Positions 1 through 12,159 of a stretch of DNA of 64,000 nt are shown here, in pieces (within the stretch, counting starts at the first letter, position 1; the number at the start of each line of letters is the position of its first letter). The notes below the pieces were generated by a model. The model was not told the DNA's origin. It saw only the letters and a program-made list of their open reading frames with translations, and made no database searches. The DNA lies in NCBI RefSeq assembly GCF_019320115.1, contig NC_089585.1:142457600-142521599 (forward strand). Reading direction: 5' to 3'. The stretch comes from Miscanthus floridulus (Eukaryota > Streptophyta > Magnoliopsida > Poales > Poaceae). Both the position numbers and the translations under genes were made by a program.

Positions 1-3000
1 CTAAGAGGGGTGATAATGATTTCACAAGAAGATCACATAAGAGTATAAGAGGTCGCGATGGTAATGGAATGATAACTGAGTCAATGGCCTTAGGTATGCG
101 TGTTCTTCCTCTTTCCTTGTGTTTTCTCACAGCCTTATTTGAGCAATCATGGTTTATGTTGTTTGATTTTTTTCTTTAACTAGGTGACTTGCATGGGGAC
201 TCTAACCGATATGACTGGACTAGGCTCAGTGATGAACTCAAGTCAAATTTGTCTAGAAGTGTTGCCTCACTTGCTTTGTGCAATGGTGATTATATATGCT
301 GCTATACTATTTTAGTTTTTATTTAACACCAGTCAAAAATTATTTACATAATTACGTTATGATCATCTGTAGGAGACAAAGTGTTATTTGCATGCTCAGG
401 CATAGCTATAGAATCCCAGGAGAATCTTACAAGGTTCTTGACTTCAGCAACTTTGGCCAGAGCTTTCATGAGTGACGATAAAAGAAAATTCCATAACTTA
501 AAGGTTGGTGCTGGTAATCGTCCTGTACTTTTTTTTTCTACTTGTTATATTTTAGTGTGATCATTGTGTGTTCTTTTCTTGCCTTACATTGTAGATTAAA
601 GTGCGCCATGAAGGCAGTGAAGTGTACGAGGGTGTTTTGTCTGAATATGATTTAGATCGCAACTTTGCTATTGTCATCGTCAGCACCTCCCTTGATGTTC
701 ATGTTGGACTTTTCAAACATAGGGTGGAAATTCTGCCCCGTGGTATGGTGCTAGCTTTAGGACGTGGCATCTCTGGCAAATTAGTACCCACAAATGTGAT
801 ACTCACTAGTGAAGATAATGAAGCTCCTCTTTGGCAAATGTCAGAGGTAAACTTAAGTTATGATACTAACATTTCATTATGTTTCTGTTTTGACATGCAC
901 TAAACTGCATGTCAAAGAAAAAAAAAATCCTTTCCCCATGTAACCCTTGCTCTTTTCACCTCATTTGGTGTGCCAACCTTTATTCATGTTAGGTTTGGGA
1001 AGGTGGGCCACTTTTTACTTTTGATGGGAACTTTGTTGGCATGAACCTTTTTTTGGTTATTGTAAGAGCCCATTTCATATCATGGGGCTCAATTCTTGAT
1101 TGGCTGAAGTGTACATCCCTGCAAAAGAAGACAAAGGTAGCCAGGTATGTCTAAATCATGTATTATTATTACCAATGTTTGCTCTTCATTGATTCCCCTA
1201 TTCTATCATTCTATCATTTCCCAACCCTTCCCGTGCATAAGCTTGCATTCCAAACAACATATGTATGCCATAATCCAGATTGCTAGCTGTTTAAGCACTG
1301 CTCTGATCGATTCTTAGTCATTGTTGATGTTCTTCTGCAGGTTTGGATCCAGACCCACATGTGACAAATTGAATGGCCATTCAGAAGGTGAGTACGCAGA
1401 AACTCTTTTTCTGTTCTTAAAACACACACAGACGTTGTGGTACCATGCCAATTGTTGTGACAAATTGTACACAAGTAGTACAAGTTTAGCTTTTACATTT
1501 GTACTTAATAACTATCAACTGATTTAGTTTTATAACTTGTACTTCCATAGAGTTAGTGCTATCTGATATTACAGTGTTCTTTGACCAACTTCTAATGGTG
1601 CCATCGTAATCTAATTAATCAATTATGCGCAGAATTTATGTGAATTTATATTTTTCATATATCATTGTAGCATATTAGTGCTAATCACTTGACCCTGTTG
1701 CACCAGTGCACAGACCAATACACAGAGATGATATGACCAGCGGATATTGTGAGTATCTAGAGTCCCTGGGTTACCCTATGCCACAAATAGACATGGCCGA
1801 TGGTGAGTCAGTGCTTCTGAATTTGCTATCTTTTTACGGTTCTGCTTTACAACTAAACGCTATTCGACTTGTAAATCCTTCAGATGGCATGATTTTGGTT
1901 AATACTTTTGAAGAGACTTTTGGTGATGCATATCGAGAAGGTGTCTGGGATGAATTCAGTAGAAGTGCTTCTTCTGACATAGATCGCTATGTTGTCGCAC
2001 TAGCTTCATTTAAAGGTGATTTACAGTAGTGTGCTATCATGTTTTTATTTTTCGTCACTTGTTACATAATCAAAATAATGGCATGCAGGAGGGAAAAGGC
2101 ATTTCGCATGCACGGGTTTTTTTATTGAATGGAATGGATCTACTACTGTTCTGACATCAGCGAGCTTGGTTAGAAGTTCTAGTGATGAAAACAAGACTGA
2201 TGAAAATTTGAGGGTTTGTGTGCTACTGCTCCTTGATTGTTGCTCTTTTATATTTAAGGTAATAATTTATTTACGTAAGTCGCACTGGCTTTGTAGATTG
2301 AAGTGTTGCTTCCCAACAAACGGCGCATAGAGGGCTTGCTAGAGCATTATAGTCTACATTACAATGTTGCCCTAGTAGGTGTCAGGGATTGCCGTGTTGT
2401 TCGACCAGCAAGTATTCAGCCTTACTGGTTTGGGTGTTCTAAAGTGGCATCTGTAGGGCGTTCTTTCATATCAGGCGCATTAATGGCCACAAGTGGGCAG
2501 CTTGTTTCCTGGTCAGGCACACTTGACTGCATGTGCATTGTACGGTCGTCGTGTAAAATCACCAAGGTATATATTGCTGCTGTCTTTTCGTGCCTAGCTA
2601 CTTCAATTTACACAGTACAAGTAAATAAATAGTAGCATCAGAATGAAGTAGCAAATATGTATTTTTGGATTAGAAATGACTACTTGTCCATGTTACCTTG
2701 CATTGCTAGGCTGGGATTGGAGGACCCCTTGTTAATATGCTGGATGGCAAAGTTATTGGCATGAACTTCTATGACAAGAGAATAGGAACCCCATTCCTTC
2801 TGTGGAAAGATATTGACAACATTCTGGCACATTTCGTGGAAAAAAGGTATTAATTGCTAGCTTAATTTCCTTTCTGGGTATTCAAGTGCTTGTCATGTCT
2901 GTTAAGGTTTTGAGGTTGGTTTTATTCAGGATGTGCACTTGAGCCGAACATTTAAAGAACCCTGCTAGATTATATTTAAGCAGGTTCAATAAAAACATGT

Positions 3001-3371
3001 ATGGATTCTATTACTAAACCCGTTTATTGCATTGATGTGTTTGCCTGACAGTAAGGCTGGCGAAGTTGGGCGTGACGATTGTGATCCCTCTAGAGCCCGT
3101 TTCTGGAAAATGGATGGAGATGGCAGTGATCGTCCAAGCAGGTAAGTGTTACTATTAAGCTAGTTTCGATGTACCCTTGGGATATATATAAATAATGACT
3201 ACATGCATGCATCTAACAACTTACAGGTGGCCTGTGCCTGAGCCATGTTGGCTTCGTCCTGACGATTTGGTTGAGGATGAATCTGAGGATGATGAGTTGG
3301 GAATTGAACTCCCAAGCGGCCGCAGGAAGAGATATGGGTACTTAGGTGGAAGAAAAGTTATATTATTCTAG
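1..3371 (+). CDS. Tandem degenerate trypsin/Deg-like protease-domain protein, 5' end outside window
   Basis: Twelve exons join in one open frame with GT-AG junctions: 1-93, 184-285, 373-503, 595-846, 993-1144, 1341-1387, 1707-2015, 2089-2213, 2297-2566, 2710-2846, 3051-3141 and 3227-3371 (TAG). The product has two trypsin-like units. Unit 1 has FLTSATLARAF near 430, DLDRNFAIVIV near 650 and EGGPLFTFDGNFVGMN near 1000. Unit 2 has TVLTSASLVR near 2150, YNVALVGVRD near 2360 and GIGGPLVNMLDGKVIGMN near 2715. In active Deg/HtrA proteases the first motif carries the catalytic His and the last a GNSGGP serine loop. Here His is replaced by Thr or Ser and the serine by Glu or Ile, so both units look catalytically dead. 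The C-terminus is acidic then basic (DDLVEDESEDDE, then GRRKR). Resemblance to grass-expanded 'protease Do-like' proteins is from memory. The role is unknown; a binding or scaffold job is inference. An inverted damaged copy lies at 55958-56678. Confidence 0.62.
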
Positions 3372-3465
3372 AAGCCATCACGTCCTCCATACGAGTCAGT
3401 CATCACTTTATAATGTTGATGTCGATGCACGATGCTGGACCCTATTTATTGCCTAGTATGTGTAG

Positions 3466-3571
3466 CCCTGTTCGCCTGGCAGAAAAGTCATGGCAGAAAG
3501 TACCGTTCGCTGATTTGTTGAACACTGCTGAATAGTTGGCTGATTCAGCTTACAAGCTCAAACGAACAGGG
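3466..3571. mobile_element. hAT-like MITE
   Basis: A 106-bp element opens with CCCTGTTCGCCTGGC and closes with the near-complement ending GAACAGGG. A cleaner copy with better TIRs lies at 53943-54057, and a decayed relative at 59199-59312. The flanks give no convincing 8-bp TSD. It lies about 95 bp downstream of the protease-like gene's stop codon. Confidence 0.65.
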
Positions 3572-5074
3572 CCTATATGTGCTTGTGCCTTTATCTTCTC
3601 TGGATCTGGAATTATATACGCAGCGAGTACTAGCTACTTTGTGTGATAGCACTGCATTTTCGTCGTGATTTAAGTTATATACTGTCGTACCCGACTCGTT
3701 AGAAGATCGACTATTGACCTGCTAGTCAACCATCACTATATATCTAGGATGTCGAATATGTGTTGCGTGAGATGAGCTTAAGGTTCATGAACGCCGGTGC
3801 ATGCACCATATATAGGTGTCTGGCCAGACGTCGGCCGTGGCCGTCGTCTTGGAGAGCTCACTCTGGTTAACCAGCGTCTCAGCGCCGTAGCTCCCCGGCG
3901 CCGGTGGCACCGAGCTTAACGTCAGGGTTCGAGCCTAAGAGCTCGGCGTCAGGGACGCTAGCGTCGAGACATGTAAGCTCGACGTCAGCAAAGATAGCAC
4001 CGAGCTAAGGATTCAGATTCTAAAATCTTTCTTTTAAGGACATATTTGCGATTTTTTTAAAAAAAGGCTAAAAAAATAAAAAATTCGGTCCACAGGCAAA
4101 GGACGACGCACTGGTTAGGGCATCGCTTGTCGCACTTGGCCTTGCATGTTGTCGTTGGGATATATCGTCGCAGGTCATCTGCTGGTCCCTCTTGTTGGGA
4201 TGCATGCATGATCCGGGATGTTTACACAATATTAAACATTTGTTTAAATGGGGTACTCCTTACAGGGTGCAAATAAAAAACGGGCATTCTGGAGAGATGT
4301 TTGGCTAGATAGAGGTTTATTTCTTCCCCGGCCTGAAAATCAAATATCCAAACGTGTACAACATTAATTTATAGTGGCAGTGGTAACACAAATGATGGCT
4401 CTCTAAAGAAGAAGTGATCGATCGAGGTGGGAACTGAATAAGAATGGGACGTTTACGACAAAATAATTGTTGTCTATTGTTTTCTTTCAGATGGAGTCTA
4501 AAGAACGGGACGTTTACTGTTGCCCTTTTTTTATTATAAAATTTTATAAAGGAATAAACTTACACAATCTACGATCAAAAGGACAACTTACAGAAGATAG
4601 TTCATACTTTTTTATAGTCAAATAATGATAAAGCTACATATCTATCTATCTATTCTATACTATAAAAGAGCGAAGTATTTAAAATCCTTGTTACCCAAAA
4701 GTTTCGTACCCAACTATATTTGAATCGTTGGATGATTCATAATAATTAGATCTAAAGGTTTAAATTAGCTTTGTTATGGACCATACAAACAAATCAAATC
4801 TTATGCCCACAATTTATGTTTGCGCGTTCCTGACATAACATAGAGAAACAACCGGACATACCCGCGTATCTGTACCCATGTCTCCCATGTCGTTCGATCG
4901 TCTTGTCCTAACGCGGTCATCTGCCATCGGCGTCACGTTCGTCTCAGTTCCCGCGGCACGGACTCACATACACGCAGCAGGAAGATCAGAAAGTCCCGCG
5001 CGTCCTTCCAGGCCTCCGCATACAGCACGCGCCGTGAACGCCTGTCCACTAGCAGCTTCATCTACGGGACCCCA
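3572..5074. other. Intergenic sequence, no gene recognised
   Basis: No credible coding exon. At 3880-4010 a short phrase of the type GAGCTCGGCGTCAG / AGCTCGACGTCAG recurs several times, which looks like a fragment of an unidentified repeat. A short CTAT microsatellite lies near 4640. At 4445-4520 a phrase around GGGACGTTTAC is repeated. The stretch ends at the CACTA-1 terminus. Confidence 0.5.
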
Positions 5075-5104
5075 CACTACTACGAAAAATCATTTCAGCG
5101 ACGC

Positions 5105-5470
5105 ACCCCTTTTCCAACAGAGGCGGTTTAGATAGCAGGCTGCCTCTAACCGCGCTAGGAAGTACTGTAGCTTCGTAACTGCCTCTGAAGATCCATCTTT
5201 AGGGGAGGTTCAGTTAAGAGGACCTTCTTTGAACATAGCTACATTTTCAGAGGCGGTTGGGTTAAGAGAACCGCCTCTGAAAATCCATCTTCAGAGGCGG
5301 CCCAATTAAGAGAACCGCCTCTGAAGATAACTACCTTCAGAAGCGGTTGGTTTAGGAGAACCGCCTCTGAAGAACCATTTTTAGGGGCGGTTTTTTTACC
5401 AAACCGCCTCTAACCGCCTCTACAAATGTAATAATAGAGGCGGTTCTTTTAAGTCAACCGCTCCTAAAAG
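5105..5470. repeat. Left subterminal repeats of CACTA-1
   Basis: The motif GAGGCGGTT and its complement AACCGCCTC alternate through this interval, often as facing pairs 10-30 bp apart that could form small hairpins. Matching units occur at the other end (29735-30240). In CACTA elements such arrays are binding sites for the TNPA-type protein. Confidence 0.8.
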
Positions 5471-5872
5471 TGATCCCCTAAATCCGGTTTCTTCCTGCTC
5501 GGGATCAGCGCTGAGCAACGCTGTTCAGCTCACTTGGAGGCAGAGAAAACATAAAAATAGAGGGGGAGGTTTTGCCCTTTGAAGCTTTGAAGGAGTTGGG
5601 TTTGAGAGGTGAGTTTGTGGCATCCCTAATCACATTCAAAACTTCGAGATCCAGCTAGGGAGAGACATACGAATGATGTTTGATTTTTTATACTAGCAAT
5701 TTAGACAAATTTCTGCCCAACTTTCTATATTTATTTTATCATTTTTAACCTTTAGGTCTGGAATACTATAATATTTGTATAAAAGAGTAGGCATCAATTA
5801 CTTGCTCCAACAATTATATGTGAATCATACCTTAATGCAAATAAATATACCTTTTGTTTTCGAAGGGCAACT

Positions 5873-7310
5873 ATGGACCAGTCATGGATTTACACAAAAA
5901 AAAAGATATGAAGCTTCCTACATACAAGATGTGAATTGTTTTATTGAAGCCGCTAAAAGACACGCATTGATCAAGCAGACAAGGGATATCTATTGTCCCT
6001 ATTGTGACTGTCGGAACCTTATAGTATGCCAGGATCCAAATACGATAAGATCACACTTGGTAAGAAGGGGTTTCATGGAGAACTACGAGGTTTGGGATCA
6101 TCATGGTGAGAGAAGTAGAGAAGCAGGCAACACGGGAGCGTCAGATGCACCAGAATTAAGGGAAGATGACGGTGCCCATCTTAACATGATGCATGAGGGT
6201 ACAACAGATGACGAAGGTGGTGGCGAAGGCTATGGTGGTGGAGAAGGCTATGGTGGGGAGGATGATGGTGAAGGAAACGAAGAAGTGGAAGCAGAAGACT
6301 TCCTGGACGTAGAACAAGAATTACTATTGAAAGGGCTAAGTAACTTACAGACGGTACGGAAGGCAAGGAAAGAATGTTTGTACCCAGAGGAAAAGGGTTG
6401 TGAGAAAAGATGGTCGTTGCTACGTTATGTGCTGGACATACTGATTTTGAAGGCTAAGTATGGCTGGTCCGATAGGAGCTTCAACGACCTAATGACTCTA
6501 TTGGCTGCTGTGCTTCCTAAATCAACTTTGTGCCCGCCAACACATATCAAGTGAAAAAGCTTATCAGCTCACTGACGATGGGTGTGGAACGAATACATGC
6601 GTGTCCAAACCATTGTATCCTTTATCGTGGGGGTGTTTAAAGACCTAACGAATTGCCCAACCTGTGGTACTAGTCGATACAAAAGGAACGACAACTGTAG
6701 TGAGGCAGACATGGGTAGGGACACTAGGAAAAAGAGAAAGAAGGGCGGAAAGAAAAATGCATCTTCTCAGAATGTTGTGGAGGACAATAGCACCTTAGCA
6801 GTAGATGATACTAACCAAAGAAGAATCCCTGCATTGGTAATGTGGTATTTATCACCGATTGATCGCTTGAGACGTTTATTCTCAAACCCAAGGGACTCAG
6901 AGCTAATGCGATGGTGGGCTTCGGATGATCGCAAGAAAGATGATGGAGTGCTACGTCACCCATCCGATGCACAATAGTGGAAGGACTTCTATGCCAAGTA
7001 CCAAGAATTTCATGAAGATCCGAGAAACGTAAGGTTCGCTTTAAGCACTGATGGAATGAATCCTTTCGGCGATAGGATGAGCACACACAGTACATGGCCA
7101 TTTCTCCTGTCTATATACAACTTCCCTCCATGGTTGTGTCAGAAGAGAAAGTATTTGTTGCTGACCATTATAATTTCAGGGCCGAAAGCACCAGGCATCG
7201 ACATAGATGTTTATCTTGAGCCATTGATGCAAGAAATGGAGACACTGTGGAAGTATGGAGTGCAAATGTGGGATGAGCTTGCGAAGAGTACCTTCACCGC
7301 CACCGCACAC
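5873..7310 (+). pseudogene. TNP2-like CACTA transposase remnant with transposase-associated domain
   Basis: The likely start is ATG at 5873 (MDQSWIY). The frame breaks in the oligo-A run near 5895-5903 and resumes as RYEASYIQDVNCFIEAAK. This gives the transposase-associated domain (CPYCDCRN near 5995, HLVRRGFMENYEVWDHHGE near 6055-6112). An acidic Gly/Glu-rich stretch follows (6200-6300), then TNP2 sequence: a zinc-knuckle-like CPTCGTSRYKRND near 6660, LVMWYLSPIDRLRRLF near 6835 and STDGMNPFGD near 7047. Frameshifts occur near 6530 and 6640 and a stop at 6975. The central and C-terminal transposase is absent. TNP2 would cut and join the element's ends; this copy cannot. About 160 bp of Pro/Thr/Ala/Asn-rich linker follows, leading in one frame toward the Ulp1-like gene beyond the insertion. 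Confidence 0.75.
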
Positions 7311-8640
7311 ACAAACACATGCCCTGCTTCCCCCGACGCCACCACACCCACAAACTCCTTCCCTACCACAGCCATAGACACTGCAGCCACAAACGAATGC
7401 GCATCCATCGCCACATACACCACAGCCACAAACGACTGCGTCGCCACCACCACCTGAGCTAGAAACGGTCCCTAAGATGGTGAGAGGAGTTGAGAAGGTT
7501 AGCGACTGTTGGTATTTGTTAACGCACACAGAATAATTACTAGGAATGATCCGCAAGTGCACGGATACTGATGTAGCACTTCACCCGGGAGTATTCCAGA
7601 GTATCGTTATTTATATTTTACCACAAGGAAAAATGTGTGAGAAACTACGTCTATGCTTAACCCCTGAGAAGCAACAAGGACGGAGATAATAGGGATATAG
7701 AGAAGATCACTAAGGTCTCTAGTTCTGACCTTCGCAAGCTATGTTTATGATTGTTCCAATGGGGACATTACTTAAGAAAAGACACCAGCAAAGGGTGTTT
7801 TCCTTAGCAAACAGGTCCTACTTGTCCTACAAACGGGAGGTGGACTATGGAAGATTCAACGAGGCTATAAAGTCACCATCGCGAGCTACCACCAATCCGG
7901 AAGGTAGGGTGCATCTACGAGTAACCGAATCTAAACACCACGCTTACACTACGAATACTACTTCAATCAAGGAGCTACCGAGATTAAAGTACTCAAAAGA
8001 GTCACAAACCAGAATAATAATAATAACAATGTTACTTACTTGAATTAGAAGTTGAACACCAAAGAAATCTCAGAAGCAAGCTCCAAAGGAACTTGATCCC
8101 GTAGGTACAAGCCATAGAGAAGCCACCGACAGGCCGGCAACTCCTCCAAACTCTTCCCTCTCACTCTATCTCTCTACTTCTAAATAAGACTAGTCCTAAT
8201 CTTTGGAAGACTACAAGACTAAATCTTCCCTTGAATGCTTGGCTCTGATCCTATCTAGGGTTTCTGGATACTAGAGGAGGATTAGGGTTTCTACCCAGGA
8301 TGAGGATGCTCTGACCAGGGGGTAGGACTATGCTTATATAGGCCAGGGCGATGCACCAGAACCCTCGGATCAAACCGACCTTGATCAACGGCGAAGATGC
8401 AAACCCTAAGGCGGTGGAGGAATCGACGTAGAAGTAGGAGGTTGACAGGTGGGCCCCCAGGTCAGCCGACTTGGGGTTGGGTCGGCTGACTTGTCCCAAT
8501 GCTAGGTGGCCCCCCTTCGGTGGGCGCCTTCTCGTGTCTTCTAGATTCTTCTCAACTTGGTTTCATGGTGGAATATGCTTTTTAGTCCGACATGTGGGTC
8601 ATCTTTGGCTCTTTTCCTGTTTACTCCCTGCAAAACATAG

Positions 8641-9828
8641 TGTCGGGTTCATAAACCCGAGGTCCCTAATGGACCCGCTTCCCAGCGAAAGCTCAGCCCA
8701 GCAGACGATGTTGCGAATGATACAGAACTCCTAGGCCGGCCCAGATACCTAAACAACATGCTAGAAGAGCAATCCAGTCTCCGACCAGAAGGCCTGGCTA
8801 AGAAAGGAACAACACTCGTTTCTGACTCCAACCCGCTTCTCCGACCGGAAGGCCTGGCCAAGGAAGGAACGATGCTCGCCTCCGACTCTGACCCACTTCT
8901 CTGACCAAAAGGCCTGGCCAAGGAAGGAACGATGCTCGCCTTTGACTCCAACCCGCCTCTCCGACCGGGAGTACACTGAACCTTTGCTTATAGCTCTTCT
9001 CTGACCGGCGCGGTCGGAGCCAACTGGGAAACAACCGAACAAGGATGCCCACTCAGTAAGGACCCAAAAGAATCAGGCGGAGCAAGTAAGACAGGGCGCT
9101 CAAGTCAAACACAATACGAAGGACCGAACCCTGCACAACTGTAGGATAGTACTATCAGGTCATGTTAGAAGGGTACTTTATAACCTTCTAGACCTGTCAG
9201 AACAACAAACAGTGTTGTGGGCGCCGACATTTGTCCTACAGTATGGTAGGCGCCGACATTTTCCATACTAGAAGAACACGATGGAACCAACCAAATGCAT
9301 CTAGGCATCAACAGTATTGTGGGCGCCGACAAACCGTCTTGTATCCGACGGCGTGGGCAACAAGACTAGGTAGCACACACACACACACTCTCTCTCTCAC
9401 TTGTAAGGCCATCCCCTTCATCTATAAAAGGGAATGCGCCCTCTCCCAACAGAGAAGGAACGATTTAGCTGACAAATAGAAGACAGATCATTCTGACTCA
9501 CTCTCTGCTAGCTTTAAACATTCTAAAGCTACACAGAGCACACGTTCGAACACTGAGCGCACGTAGGAGCTCCCATCACTATCGGCCCTTCAGTCCAGAA
9601 TCCGACCGGACCTCTTGTACCCCCATCTTACTCTCACTCGTTTGTAACCCCACAACAAACTTTGAGCACCTGGGCTCAGGAATAAAGTCACCGATTGACT
9701 CAAACTGGACATAGGGCACGTTGCCTGAACTAGTATAAACCCTGTGTCATTGAGTGCTAGGCCACATCCGATCACAACGTACGGCAAAACGACAAATATT
9801 TACTTGTTGGTCACTTTTTGCACTAACA
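8641..9828 (+). repeat. 5' LTR of Gypsy-A
   Basis: Begins TGTCGGGTTCATAAACCCGA, a near-palindrome, and ends GCACTAACA. A 60-bp unit (GAAGGCCTGGCCAAGG...) occurs three times in tandem at 8783-8962. A CA/CT microsatellite lies at 9373-9400, with a TATA box after it at 9423. Confidence 0.92.
9423..9430 (+). promoter_or_regulatory. TATA box of Gypsy-A 5' LTR
   Basis: TATAAAAG lies in a GC-rich context in the middle of the LTR, where the U3/R boundary is expected. The same octamer is kept in the 3' LTR at 27150-27157. Transcription start about 30 bp downstream is inference. Confidence 0.6.
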
Positions 9829-9848
9829 GTTGGCACCGTCCGTGGGGA
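9829..9848 (+). other. Primer-binding site of Gypsy-A
   Basis: Directly after the LTR the sequence reads GTTGGCACCGTCCGTGGGGA, the position and style of a tRNA primer-binding site in grass Gypsy elements. Which tRNA primes it was not determined. Confidence 0.6.
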
Positions 9849-9975
9849 GAACGCCATACGTTCACGCTTTTGGTCATCGGATGGCCCACCCTTCTGCCAC
9901 CTTTGGCATGGCGGGCTCAAGCGATATGACTCGCTTTGGCTCGCTAGAGTTTCCCATGCTCCCACCTATTGAGAT

Positions 9976-12057
9976 GTGGGCTCCTCCCATCTTCGAGCCA
10001 TCCCAATCCTTTCTCTTCGAAAGCCTAGACTTCATCGCCGACCGACTCAGCGTGCTTTGCCTTCACAAGGAGGCACTTGTCCCAGTGCCTGTTGGAGGAG
10101 GAGCCCCTCCATCAACTCTAGGACACCTGGCAACCTTAACGACAAGACACCTACGCTTCACTCCGGGCCCACGCTAGGCTCAAACCCCGTTGTGAGTAAC
10201 ATAGATATTGTTCTTTACTCGACATTTACTCCATCGACTCTTCGAAGGGACCCCGTTGTCCCTGCCATGGCCGCCATGCAACTGGTTCCCCTACAGCCTC
10301 GCATCCCCCATGGACATGTACGCACAGGGGCTTTGAAAGATGCTGACGCCGCCCCCTCTCACATCCGAATCCATGGGGATGGCGGGCTATGCTCCCGCCT
10401 CTTTCCATGACCTCATGGATGACGAGGTTGAGAGTGACGGCTCTAGCATTGGCGACGTCATGGCACCTAGCCACCCTCTGTCCTATGAGTACGCTATGGC
10501 GGATGCCTCGGGACAGCCGCCAGTGGTAGCGGAATCTCTATAGACCCACACCTCTCTGGACCCTCATGCAGAGGCCCTCGCGTGTGCGTAGGAGCATGGC
10601 GTGGAGCTACGACAAAGGTGGCAGAGCTAGCCGCCACCCGCGCTGGCGAGCTCGACATAGCACGCTATGCCCCACGCGCGTAACCTAACAAGCGGCGCCC
10701 AAGGTCATGCCCGCTAGGTCCAGCGCAACATTATGGATGGGGGAATGATCCCCCATAGTTTGCTCAGGCTGGCCAGAACATCGTCACCATGGCGATGCTC
10801 CTACGCGGCCTTCCAGAGCCTATCGACCCCCAAGAGCAGGCGGTCTACTGGAACCTCCGGGCACTGGTGGAAACCGCCGCTGTTCAGCAGGCGGAGAGCT
10901 CCGCATTGTGACACTGACTCACGACCTCTCTCCCCACTAGGGGAATGGGGACGTACTAGACGAATCGCTCCATCCGCTCACCACTACGGTCGCCAGGCGT
11001 GGAAGAGGAGGCCACAGCTACACCACAGTTTGACCCGATGCCTGCTCCACACCGACCCCCTATGCGCGAACGGCTCGGGCCAAACCGAGATGCTCGCAAC
11101 GTCATCAACAACTAGAATCAAGCCCGGCATGATGATGACGTCCATCGTGGAGCGGTGGCAGGCAGCATGGGCCCTGGCTGGACCATCGAGGGGAGCGGGG
11201 AAACACGCCCCAGGCATGATCGCCAGCTAGACGACCAGAGTCCTAGCTCGGATGGCCTGGGACCACGGGTCTTTGGCCAACGTATCTAGAGAGCACCGTT
11301 CCCACAGCACTTCCGACCACCTACCAACATCACCAAATATACTGGGGAGACGAATCCTGGTATATGGCTCGAAGACTTCCGGCTCGCCTGCCGAGCCAGA
11401 GGAGTAGATGATGACCACTTCATGATTCAATACCTCCCCATCTGCGTGGGGGAACACGTTCGAGCTTGGCTCGAATTCCTCCCACATGACAGCATCCGCA
11501 ACTGGGCGGATCTCAAGAGGATCTTCATCGAGAATTTCCAGGGGACATATGTCTGTCCTAGGAATTCCTAGGACCTCAAGAGCTAGCAGCAGGAGCCCAA
11601 CGAGTCCCTACAGGATTACATCCATAGGTTCTCAAAACGATGCAACTCCCTCCCTAATTTCGTTGACGTAGATGTCATCAGTGCATTCCTCTCTGGGACA
11701 ACCTGTGAGTCTTTGATCCACGAGCTTGGCTGTCTAAAGCCCCGTACCACCTGCGACCTGCTCTATGTTGCCATGAACCACACCTCCGGTGAGGAGGCGA
11801 TCGGAGCGGTCTTTAGTGGAGGCCAGGACAAGGGCAAGGCCAAGCGCGAGGACCAAGATGAGGGCCCCTCCACACAGAAGGGCAAAAAGAACAAGAAGGA
11901 TTGTCATCGACCGGCCAACTCCGTGTTGGTCGTCATGGCTGATTGTGCGGGCAAGCCTGACCACTTCGACAAGCTCATGGAGAGCCCATGCACCAACCAT
12001 GACTACGCCATCAAGTACCTCTACAAGGACTACGAACTCCTCAAGCGCTTTCTGTGA
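9976..12057 (+). pseudogene. gag: Gag remnant of Gypsy-A
   Basis: Segments in several frames make a decayed Gag. The N-terminal part is recognisable at 10340-10543 (SFHDLMDDEVESDGSS). The retrotransposon-gag core lies at about 11325-11760: ITKYTGETNPGIWLEDF, then HVRAWLEFLPHDSIRNWADL, DYIHRFSKRCNSLP and SAFLSGTTCESLIHELG. A basic Lys/Arg/Gln-rich tail reaches 12057. In-frame stops occur at about 11570 and 11588, and 10545-11230 is scrambled by stops. Gag would form the virus-like particle that packages element RNA; this copy is inactive. Confidence 0.8.
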
Positions 12058-12159
12058 TAGGTCGGCGGGCCAAAAGAGGGAAAGGGCAAGGAGGCAGCAG
12101 CCAAGCAAGGAGGCATGGCAGACAAGGATGGGGATGGCTTTCCTGATCCTGAGGAATGC

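Noticed and set aside
1283..1527. Small ORFs around the 1341-1387 exon
   Set aside because: They cross intron borders; the 47-bp exon in frame with its neighbours explains the conserved part.
7176..7562. Minus-strand Val/Cys/Gly-rich ORFs
   Set aside because: Reverse reading of the CACTA-1 proline/threonine linker.
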